Under the pieces are notes generated by a model. It was not told the DNA's origin. It ran no database searches and worked only from the letters and a program-made list of their open reading frames with translations. Below, in pieces: positions 54,726 through 62,185 of a stretch of DNA of 64,000 bases. The translations under genes were made by a program, and so were the position numbers. Within the stretch, counting starts at the first letter, position 1. Each line of letters begins with the position of its first letter. Source of the DNA: Nitrospirillum amazonense. GTDB lineage: Bacteria; Pseudomonadota; Alphaproteobacteria; Azospirillales; Azospirillaceae. The stretch is from the NCBI RefSeq assembly GCF_007828035.1, contig NZ_VITV01000003.1:310001-374000 (forward strand), in the 5' to 3' direction.

Positions 54726-56321
54726 TTAGTTCGACGCCGCCTTGGTCCGCTGCTCGGCCACCTTCTGCGCCAGGTCCAGCCGGTCCTTCATCGGGTCGAC
54801 CTCCAGCACGGGCCCCTTGGTGCCGAAGTCCATCAGGCGTTCATCCTGGCCCGCCTTGAAGGGCGTCCAGGCCGGCAATCCCTGGGGCTCCGGCTTGCCC
54901 GTCTTGGCGAAGGCCACCCAGTAGGCGTGCGCCGCCTTGGCCGCCGCCGCGTCCGCCGCCGTCAGCGCATCGCCGTAGCGGGCCTTAACCGTATCGAAGA
55001 CGAAGGGGATTTCCGTCGCGTGCGGCGTGCCCCACCATTCCTTGCGCATGCTCTCCGCCACATAGGAATAGCGGAACAGGTAGACGGGTGATTTGTGGGC
55101 CGACAGCAGGCGGGCGGTCTCGCGCGCCGGCTCGATGAACATGAAGGCGCCGGCAACACGGTGGCCAATCAGCTTCACGTCGCGCGACCCGTCGGGATCG
55201 AACAGGGCCAGCGCCTTGTCCTTGTCAGCGCCGAACGGTGCCAGCACATCGTCCAGCGAACCGCCGAAGAAGAAGCCATCGGCCCCGGTGGCGCCCACCA
55301 TCACCGGCACGTCGGCGCCCGCCCCCGCCGCATAGGCCGTCACCGGCGCCGAATAGCGGACCACGGCGCCATCCACCATGGGTCCGGAATAGGTCGGCAC
55401 GTTCATGGTCGCCATGTTCAGGCCGTCCACCACCGCCTCGGCCGGCAAGGCGCGCAGGGCCGCCAGGCCAGCGGCACCCGTATCGGTGATGCCGTGCTGG
55501 GCGGCATAGGCCAGGCCCGATTTTTCCGCCGATGGCGCGTCACCGTCCGCATGCAGGGGCGGTGTGGGCAGGATGCGTTCGCGTCCGGCACCCGACTGGA
55601 CGATGCCCCGGTTGAACAGCCCCTTGGCCATGGGCGAGGTCAGCAGGGTGTGAACGGAGATGCCGCCCGCGGATTCACCGAAGATGGTGACATTGTCAGG
55701 GTCGCCGCCGAAGGCGGTGATGTTGCGCTTCACCCATTGCAGGGCCGCCAACTGGTCGAGATAGCCATAGTTGCCCACAGGGCCCTGCCCCGCCTCCGCC
55801 ACCAGGGCGGGATGGGCGAAGAAGCCGAAGCGGCCGACGCGGTAGTTGAAGCTGACCAGCACCACGCCGTCACGGGCGAAGTTCGATCCGTCATAAACGG
55901 CGGGGGAACTGCCGCCGTTCACGAATCCGCCCCCGTAGATCCACACCATCACCGACCGCTTGGCACCCGGCTTGACGGTGTCGGCAGGTGCCCAGACGTT
56001 CAAGTACAGGCAATCCTCCGCCGGGGCGACACCCAGGGGGGCCGCATCGCCCGGCAATGGTTTCTGCATGCAGTCGGCGCCATACTGGGCGCCGGAGCGC
56101 ACGCCGGCCCAGGCGGCGGCCGGCTGCGGCGGGCGCCAGCGCAAGGGGCCCACCGGCGGGGCGGCGAAGGGGATGCCCTTGAACGCCGCCACATCGCCGC
56201 TGACCACGCCGGAGACCCGGCCCTGTTCCACCTGCACCACCGGCGCTTCCGCCGCGAACGCCGGCCGGGCAGTGGTCAGCAACAGCGCCGCGACCGCGAT
56301 CCGCTTCATCATCTTGGACAT
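54726..56321 (-). CDS. Secreted type-B carboxylesterase
   Basis: A 531-residue alpha/beta hydrolase with signal peptide (to A-R-P-A-F-A-A). Motifs of the type-B family: F-K-G-I-P-F-A-A-P-P-V-G, E-D-C-L-Y-L-N-V-W, the oxyanion-hole W-I-Y-G-G-G-F, and nucleophile S217 in G-E-S-A-G-G. The catalytic histidine is likely in G-T-P-H-A-T-E-I. Such enzymes hydrolyse carboxylic esters; together with the SGNH protein it could strip acetyl or feruloyl groups from hemicellulose. AAGGGGAAA precedes the ATG at 56321. It is the last gene of the GH3-DUF1593-GH3 cluster, 78 bases after the second GH3. Confidence 0.88.
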   Translation of the reverse strand: MSKMMKRIAVAALLLTTARPAFAAEAPVVQVEQGRVSGVVSGDVAAFKGIPFAAPPVGPLRWRPPQPAAAWAGVRSGAQYGADCMQKPLPGDAAPLGVAPAEDCLYLNVWAPADTVKPGAKRSVMVWIYGGGFVNGGSSPAVYDGSNFARDGVVLVSFNYRVGRFGFFAHPALVAEAGQGPVGNYGYLDQLAALQWVKRNITAFGGDPDNVTIFGESAGGISVHTLLTSPMAKGLFNRGIVQSGAGRERILPTPPLHADGDAPSAEKSGLAYAAQHGITDTGAAGLAALRALPAEAVVDGLNMATMNVPTYSGPMVDGAVVRYSAPVTAYAAGAGADVPVMVGATGADGFFFGGSLDDVLAPFGADKDKALALFDPDGSRDVKLIGHRVAGAFMFIEPARETARLLSAHKSPVYLFRYSYVAESMRKEWWGTPHATEIPFVFDTVKARYGDALTAADAAAAKAAHAYWVAFAKTGKPEPQGLPAWTPFKAGQDERLMDFGTKGPVLEVDPMKDRLDLAQKVAEQRTKAASN

Positions 56322-56399
56322 CGCATTTCCCCTTGTCAGGATCATCGCCACCGGTCGCAGCTTGGCCGGAACCGGCAGCGATCCAAGTTCCAAAAAGGC

Positions 56400-58631
56400 T
56401 TATGGCTGGCGGGTGGAGGCCTTGACGGCCGCCCCGCCCTTGAGATCCAGGTCGGTGGCCGAAGCCCCCACGGCCACCTGATAGTCGCCGGCCTTGACCT
56501 GCCAGGCGTGCGCGGCCTCATCGAAGCTGCCCAGCAGTCGGGTGTCGGCGGTGACGGTCACGCGCTTCTTTTCCCCCGGGGCCAGGGTCACCTTGGACCA
56601 ACCGATCAGGCGCTGGGTCTTGGTGCCGGCGGCGTTGGTCAGATAGACCTGGGGCACGTCCTGGCCGGGGCGCTTGCCGGTGTTGGTGACCTCGAAGCTG
56701 ACGGTCAGGGTGTCGCCACCCGTCACCTTCACGTCGCCATAGCTGAAGTGGCTGTAGCTAAGGCCGTAGCCGAAGGGGAACAGGGGCTTGGCCCCCGTCT
56801 TGGCGTAATGGCGATAGCCGATGTCGGCGCCCTCCGTATAGGTGATCTCGGCCGGGCTGAATTCCGGCTTGTCGGCGCCGGGGATGTCCTTGCGCAGCAA
56901 CTGGGCGTCGCTTGCCGGGAAGGTGATGGGCAGGCGACCGGAGGGATTGGCGTCACCGAACAGGATGTCGGCGATGGCCTCGCCCCCCCGGCTGCCGGGA
57001 TACCAGGCCTCCACCACGCCGGCCACCTTATCCAGCCAGGGCATGTGCACCGGCCCGCCCGTCTCCAGCACCACGATGGTGTTGGGGTTGGCGGCGGCCA
57101 CGGCGGCGATCAGGGCGTCCTGGCCGTTGGGCAGGCTGAGGTCCGGCGCGTCGGCGCCCTCGCTCATCCACTGGGTGGCGAAGACGATGGCCACGTCCGT
57201 GGTCTTTGCCACGGCCGCCGCCTCCGCCGGATAGGAGCCGTCGTTGAAGCGAACCGCCTTCTCCCCCGCCTTGGCGCGGATGGCCTTCAGGGGAGAGGAC
57301 GCGTGATAGACCACGGTGCGGAAGGCGCCCATCATGCCATCGCCACCCAAAGGAATGCTGGCCCCCGGGCCCGCGTCCGACACCACCTGGGAAGAGCCGC
57401 CGCCCGACAGCACGCCGGCGTTGGCGAAGCCGCCGATGACGGTGATGGTCTTGCCTTTCGTGGCCAGGGGCAGCAGATCGCCCTTGTTCTTCAGCAGGAC
57501 GATGCCCTCGGTCCCGGCCGCCTTGGTCACCTGGGCATGGGCGTCGAAATCGATGGGCGCCTTGGCCGCCGGGTTGTCGAACAGGCCCGCCGCGAACATG
57601 GAGCGCAGGATGCGCCGCGTCATGTCGGACAGGCGCTCCGCCGGCACCGTCTTGTCCTGGACGGCGGACTTCAGCGGCTCATTGAACCAGACCTTGCCTC
57701 CGGGGCTCAGCATGACGTCGATCTGCTCACCCGATTCCTGGTCCAGGCCATTCACAGCCGCCTGCACGCTATGGACCGCACCCCAGTCGGACATGACCCA
57801 GCCGGGATAGGCCCAGTCGGTCTTCAGCACCTGGTTCAGCAGGAAGGGGTTGTCGCAGGCATAGGCGCCGTTGACCTTGTTGTAGGCGCACATGACGGAG
57901 CCGGGCTTGCCCTTCTCGATGGCGATCTGGAAGGCCAGCAGGTCGCTTTCGCGCGCCGCCGCCTCCCCGATCTTGGCATCCAGGGTCATGCGCTGGGTTT
58001 CCTGGTCGTTCACCGCGAAGTGCTTGATGGTGGAAACGACGTTCTGGTCCTGGATGCCCCGGATGGATTCACCGCCCAGGGTGCCGGCCAGCAAGGGATC
58101 TTCGCCCAGATATTCGAAGTTGCGGCCGTTGCGCGGGTCGCGCGCCAGGTTGACGCCGCCGGCCAGCAGGACGTTCAGCCCCTTGGCGTGAGCCTCCCTC
58201 CCGATCATGGCGCCGCCCTTGTAAGCGGTTTCGGGGTTCCAGGTGGATGCCAGCGACAGGCCGGACGGCAGGGCCGTGGACGGGTCGCCCGGCCGCACGT
58301 TCATGGGGTTGGCGACGCCCAGGCTGGCGTCGCTTTCCTGCAGGGCCGGGATGCCCAGGCGCGGCACGCCGGGGATGTAGCCGGCGGACCCGATGGCGCC
58401 TTCCGGCAACTTGGCGCCCAGGAAGGGCATGGCCATGGGCCCGTGGACCAGGCCGATGCGCTCGTCCACCGTCAATTCCTTGTTCAACAGGTCGGCGCGC
58501 TGGTCCGGCGACAGCTTGGTATCCATCCACGGCCGCGCCGCCTCAGCGGCCAGGGCGGTGGTCGCCAACGGAGCGGTGAACGAGAGCGACAGGGCCGTGC
58601 CCAGCAGCAGGACGCGGGTGCGATCGGTCAT
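56400..58631 (-). CDS. GH3 beta-glucosidase/beta-xylosidase
   Basis: A 743-residue secreted family 3 enzyme: signal peptide (to L-A-A-E-A), barrel domain with L-P-E-G-A-I-G-S-A-G, K-H-F-A-V-N-D-Q-E and nucleophile D282 in V-M-S-D-W-G-A-V, the sandwich domain with G-x-P-V-x-M-P-W, and a C-terminal fibronectin-III-like domain (from about 640). This full architecture fits beta-glucosidases that act on oligosaccharides. The start at 58631 is chosen because the signal peptide begins there; an ATG five codons earlier is also possible. It is the third gene of its operon, 41 bases after DUF1593. Confidence 0.88.
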   Translation of the reverse strand: MTDRTRVLLLGTALSLSFTAPLATTALAAEAARPWMDTKLSPDQRADLLNKELTVDERIGLVHGPMAMPFLGAKLPEGAIGSAGYIPGVPRLGIPALQESDASLGVANPMNVRPGDPSTALPSGLSLASTWNPETAYKGGAMIGREAHAKGLNVLLAGGVNLARDPRNGRNFEYLGEDPLLAGTLGGESIRGIQDQNVVSTIKHFAVNDQETQRMTLDAKIGEAAARESDLLAFQIAIEKGKPGSVMCAYNKVNGAYACDNPFLLNQVLKTDWAYPGWVMSDWGAVHSVQAAVNGLDQESGEQIDVMLSPGGKVWFNEPLKSAVQDKTVPAERLSDMTRRILRSMFAAGLFDNPAAKAPIDFDAHAQVTKAAGTEGIVLLKNKGDLLPLATKGKTITVIGGFANAGVLSGGGSSQVVSDAGPGASIPLGGDGMMGAFRTVVYHASSPLKAIRAKAGEKAVRFNDGSYPAEAAAVAKTTDVAIVFATQWMSEGADAPDLSLPNGQDALIAAVAAANPNTIVVLETGGPVHMPWLDKVAGVVEAWYPGSRGGEAIADILFGDANPSGRLPITFPASDAQLLRKDIPGADKPEFSPAEITYTEGADIGYRHYAKTGAKPLFPFGYGLSYSHFSYGDVKVTGGDTLTVSFEVTNTGKRPGQDVPQVYLTNAAGTKTQRLIGWSKVTLAPGEKKRVTVTADTRLLGSFDEAAHAWQVKAGDYQVAVGASATDLDLKGGAAVKASTRQP

Positions 58632-58672
58632 GGGGTACGTTTCCATCCGGTTGTTTTGGTCAGGCTTCAGGG

Positions 58673-60088
58673 TCATGACTGCGGCATCGCGATGATGACG
58701 CGGCGATAGCGGGTCAGCGGCAACGGGCCGCCGCCCGTCACCTCCAGGATCAGGTGCAACTGCTGCGGACCCGGCAGCAGGGGCCGGGCGGTCGGGGCGG
58801 TGATGGTGGCCTTGGCGGTGTCGGCGCCGGCGATGCCCAGCTCCGGCACCACCACCAGGGCGTCCTGCCAGGTACTGGGCTCCTTGTACTGCCACCAGCG
58901 GAAGGTCAGCGGGCCGCCATCCGGGTTGATGGAGGCGTCCGCGTCCAGGGTGGCGCTTTCCCCCGGGCGCAGGGTCAGATGCAGCGGCTCGCTGCCACCC
59001 TGCCCGTTCACCACCACCTGGGGCGGATGGCTGGCCTGGGCGTGATCCGCCGTCAGCGTCCAGCCGATGCGGGCGGCGAAGTCGTTCTGGTAGGCCTCGC
59101 GCCAGCGCCAGATGGTGGCCTGGGCGTTACGATGGGGCCGGCCGTCGCCGCCCACGGCCGTATCCACCACATCGGTATGCAGCCCCATGCCCTCATTCGC
59201 CAGGCCATATCGCCCGCCCCAGCCGCCGTAGTCGGGATGATCCGGCGCGTTCAGGCCGTTATCGACCAAGTAGAGGAAGGACGGCGTGTCCCCCTCCATG
59301 ATGAATTTCCATTGGGGATAAAGGCCGCCCAGCGGCCCTTTGCGGATATGGGCGTCGATCCAGTCGTGGGAGACGGAGGCGCTGTCCGGCCCGGGGAACT
59401 GATAGAAATCCTCCCCCGACATGCCGGTCCAGATGGCGGTGGAATAGTGGCTGAAGGCGTGGACGCTGCCGATCCAGAACAGCTGGGGATACCGGGCGCG
59501 GATCCAGGGGCCGCTGTCGTCCTGGTCGGAAATGGCATAAACCCGCAGGCGGGCGACGAAGGCGGCCACCTGGTCCGGCGTGCGGGTGGCCGCCACATGG
59601 TGCAGCGCCTGCGCCAGCACGTTGGCGCCGCCCCAGATGGTAACCCAGAGCGGCCGAGGATTGGGGTCGTCCACGGCGGCGATCAGCGCGTCGGACGCGG
59701 CGCTGTCCCGCCCCTCCCCCACGCCGGCCAGGCCGTAAAGCGCCGGCCCCGCCGTGACCCGGTCCAACAGCGCCTGGGCATCGGGATAGGCCGGATCATG
59801 CGCCCGCAGATTGGGTAGCACCTGACCATAAGCCTGGATGCGTTCCCGCAGCCGCTCCGGGTGCACCTGGTCCCGGAGCCAGGTGGAGGTGGTGGCCGCC
59901 ATGCCGGCCACGTCCATCTGGTCGGTATAGAGCAGGAAGCGGACGAAGGACTCCTCATCATCCGGCTCGTTGGCGATGTCGGTCAGCACGAAGACCCGCG
60001 GCTTGGCCGGCGCCGCCTGGACGGCAGGGGCCGAGGCCAGCAGGGCCATCAGCAGAAGCGGCGCCCACACCCACCACCGGTTCATCAT
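58673..60088 (-). CDS. DUF1593/Sde182-like protein (nucleoside-hydrolase-like fold)
   Basis: A 471-residue secreted protein with a signal peptide (to A-V-Q-A-A-P). The N-terminal domain (about 28-320) resembles the DUF1593 nucleoside-hydrolase-like domain: V-L-T-D-I-A-N-E-P-D-D-E-E-S-F with its acidic cluster, and W-V-T-I-W-G-G. The C-terminal part (about 340-470) is beta-rich like the Sde182 C-terminal domain, a protein described as cellulose-binding in Saccharophagus. The acidic cluster could bind calcium as in nucleoside hydrolases, but no substrate is known. Its ATG overlaps the stop of the preceding GH3 gene (ATGA), so it is coupled to glycan breakdown. Confidence 0.8.
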   Translation of the reverse strand: MMNRWWVWAPLLLMALLASAPAVQAAPAKPRVFVLTDIANEPDDEESFVRFLLYTDQMDVAGMAATTSTWLRDQVHPERLRERIQAYGQVLPNLRAHDPAYPDAQALLDRVTAGPALYGLAGVGEGRDSAASDALIAAVDDPNPRPLWVTIWGGANVLAQALHHVAATRTPDQVAAFVARLRVYAISDQDDSGPWIRARYPQLFWIGSVHAFSHYSTAIWTGMSGEDFYQFPGPDSASVSHDWIDAHIRKGPLGGLYPQWKFIMEGDTPSFLYLVDNGLNAPDHPDYGGWGGRYGLANEGMGLHTDVVDTAVGGDGRPHRNAQATIWRWREAYQNDFAARIGWTLTADHAQASHPPQVVVNGQGGSEPLHLTLRPGESATLDADASINPDGGPLTFRWWQYKEPSTWQDALVVVPELGIAGADTAKATITAPTARPLLPGPQQLHLILEVTGGGPLPLTRYRRVIIAMPQS

Positions 60089-62076
60089 CGTCCAGCGCCC
60101 CCGCTGCCGATGGGGTACAGCGGGTCCTTGCTGTCGTGCGGCACGTCCGACGCCTGGGCCGCCACCGCCGCCATGCTGCGCGGCAGCTCGAACGGCAGGT
60201 GGCCCTGCGCCGCCACCTTGCCGGTGACCACATCCAGGAAGGCCCGGTCACTGACGCCGAAATCGGCATAGAGGCGGGTGGCCTTGTCGCGGATGTTGGT
60301 CAGAATGGCCGGGCGGTCGAGATAGACACTGACCACCGCCGGCACCTTGGCGGCGGCCACGGCCTTCAGCGCCTCATAGTCCGCGTTTCCATCATTGAAG
60401 CCCAAATCGCCCTCATGCTGCAGGCTGCCGAAGGTGTAGTTGGGGTGCAGGGTCTGGAAGGGCGCGGACAGGCGCAGAACGGCGACTTCCGCCTGTTTGG
60501 GGTCGTCCACCACCGTCAGGCCGGCGGCCTTGGCGGCCTCCGCCGACACGCCGCGCAGGTAGACCTTGCGGCCCGCCAGGGCCACAGGCCCCTCGCCCGC
60601 CTCCAGCAAAACCATGGAGCGCGATTGCGCCGCCAGCCCCTCGGCCAGGAACTGCGGCGTGCCCACAACCTTGGCGGCGGCGTCGGCATCCACATAGGGG
60701 TTCTCGAACAGGCCTTGCTGGAACTTCAGGGCCAGGATGCGGCGCACCGACTGGTCCAGCCGCGCCTCGGTCACTAGGCCCTGCTTCACCGCCGCCAGCA
60801 GGGGCGCGGGATCGTCCACGCCGCCGAACTGGTCCAGCCCGGCCTCCAGTCCCTTGGCGAAGCGCGCCGGGGTGGACAAATCCTCGACACCCCAGGCGGT
60901 GGAGAAATCCTTGAAGGTAGGCCGCTCACCCGCGGGGAAGCCGTTGCGGCACACCGCGTTGCAATCATTGGCGATGGCCCAGTCGGACAGGATGATGCCC
61001 TGGAAGCCATAGGTGCCGCGCAGCAGGTCGGTCAGGAGCCAATGATTGAAGCCCGCCCCCACCTGCTCCACCGGCTTCCCGTCCACCACCATCTCTTTCA
61101 GGATGGAATAGGTGGGCATGACGCCCGCGACATGGGCGGCGAAGGCGCCCTTGAAGGGAAGGACGTGCTGGTCGAAGTGCGCGGGTCGCACCAGAGAATA
61201 GCGGCCATAGCTGTTGTGGCTGTCGAAGCCCTCCGCCGCCGCGCCATAGCCCACCCAGTGCTTGACCACTGCCGAGACGCCGCTGACACCGGGGCCGTCG
61301 TCACCGCCCTGGAAGCCCTCGACATAGGCCTGGACCAGGCGGCCGTCCAAGACGGGATCCTCGCCAAAGGTGCCGTTGATGCGGGACCAACGCGGCTCCG
61401 TCGCCACGTCGGCCTGAGGCGACAGGGTCTGGTGGATGCCCACCGCCCGGTATTCTTGGCGCGCGATGTCGGCGAAGCGGCGCACCAGGGCGGGGTCGCC
61501 GATAGCGCCCAAGCCCAACGTCTCCGGCCATTGCGAGAAGCCGGCGGACAACTGGCTGGCGCCGGCCGTCACCTGGAAGTGGTTGCGCGGATCGGTGCTG
61601 AGCGTCAGGGGGATACCCAGGCGTCCACCCTCCGCCACCGCCTGCAGGCGGTTGTCCTGCTCCGCCAACTGCTGGGGCGGCGTCGCCTGGCGGGTGATCA
61701 GGGTGGTGATGCCGAAGTCCCGGATCATGTGGGTGGCTAACGGAAAATCGTAGGGCCCGCGCATGGTCGCGAAGGTGAAGCCGCCTTCGGGCGGAACCGT
61801 GCCGTGCAGCAGGGTGCCGGCCTTCTCCGCCACCGTCATGCGGCCCAGCAGGTCGGCCACGCGGGCATCGATCGGCAGGCGCCAGTCCTCATAAGGATCC
61901 AGCGTGCCGTTGCCGTTCAGGTCGCGGAAAGACAGCCCGTCCACCGACAGCAGCGGCTTCACCCGGCTGCCCAGCACCGGCTGCGGCGGTCCGCCCACGG
62001 CGGGAACGGCCGCGGCGGCGGTCAGCAGCAGGCTCAAGGTCACCAAGGCGGTCAGGCGGCGGTGCTGCGAAGGCAT
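60085..62076 (-). CDS. GH3 beta-glucosidase-like protein with EF-hand-like N-terminus
   Basis: A 663-residue secreted GH3 protein. After the signal peptide it has D-L-N-G-N-G-T-L-D-P-Y-E-D (52-64), an EF-hand or dockerin-like calcium loop often seen ahead of this GH3 subgroup. The barrel carries V-V-K-H-W-V-G-Y-G and nucleophile D365 in I-L-S-D-W-A. It lacks the fibronectin-III-like domain of the next GH3 and is shorter. Substrate could be beta-glucosides or beta-xylosides. It is the first gene of the four-gene operon, downstream of a TonB receptor and its terminator. Confidence 0.86.
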   Translation of the reverse strand: MPSQHRRLTALVTLSLLLTAAAAVPAVGGPPQPVLGSRVKPLLSVDGLSFRDLNGNGTLDPYEDWRLPIDARVADLLGRMTVAEKAGTLLHGTVPPEGGFTFATMRGPYDFPLATHMIRDFGITTLITRQATPPQQLAEQDNRLQAVAEGGRLGIPLTLSTDPRNHFQVTAGASQLSAGFSQWPETLGLGAIGDPALVRRFADIARQEYRAVGIHQTLSPQADVATEPRWSRINGTFGEDPVLDGRLVQAYVEGFQGGDDGPGVSGVSAVVKHWVGYGAAAEGFDSHNSYGRYSLVRPAHFDQHVLPFKGAFAAHVAGVMPTYSILKEMVVDGKPVEQVGAGFNHWLLTDLLRGTYGFQGIILSDWAIANDCNAVCRNGFPAGERPTFKDFSTAWGVEDLSTPARFAKGLEAGLDQFGGVDDPAPLLAAVKQGLVTEARLDQSVRRILALKFQQGLFENPYVDADAAAKVVGTPQFLAEGLAAQSRSMVLLEAGEGPVALAGRKVYLRGVSAEAAKAAGLTVVDDPKQAEVAVLRLSAPFQTLHPNYTFGSLQHEGDLGFNDGNADYEALKAVAAAKVPAVVSVYLDRPAILTNIRDKATRLYADFGVSDRAFLDVVTGKVAAQGHLPFELPRSMAAVAAQASDVPHDSKDPLYPIGSGGAGR

Positions 62077-62105
62077 GGGCTAATCATCCCGTGAGGCGAA
62101 ATGGA

Positions 62106-62150
62106 AAAAGAGGCGTGCCGCCGGGGAAGGATGTTCCTGCGGCACGCCCA
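62106..62150 (-). terminator. Terminator between TonB receptor 3 and the GH3 operon
   Basis: On the minus strand GGGCGTGCCGC, a loop, GCGGCACGCC then TCTTTTT: an intrinsic terminator after the receptor. The GH3 operon downstream therefore either depends on readthrough or has its own promoter in the 30 bases that remain, which is tight. Confidence 0.8.
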
Positions 62151-62185
62151 GGGGAAGTGAGGCACCAGGCCTCGGAGGAAGCGGG

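Noticed and set aside
55095-58709. Open frame of about 1200 codons on the plus strand
   Set aside because: It lies antisense to the carboxylesterase and GH3 genes, which have clear catalytic motifs and ribosome sites. Its product is low-complexity (G, H, R, A, Q rich) as expected for the mirror frame of high-GC genes.
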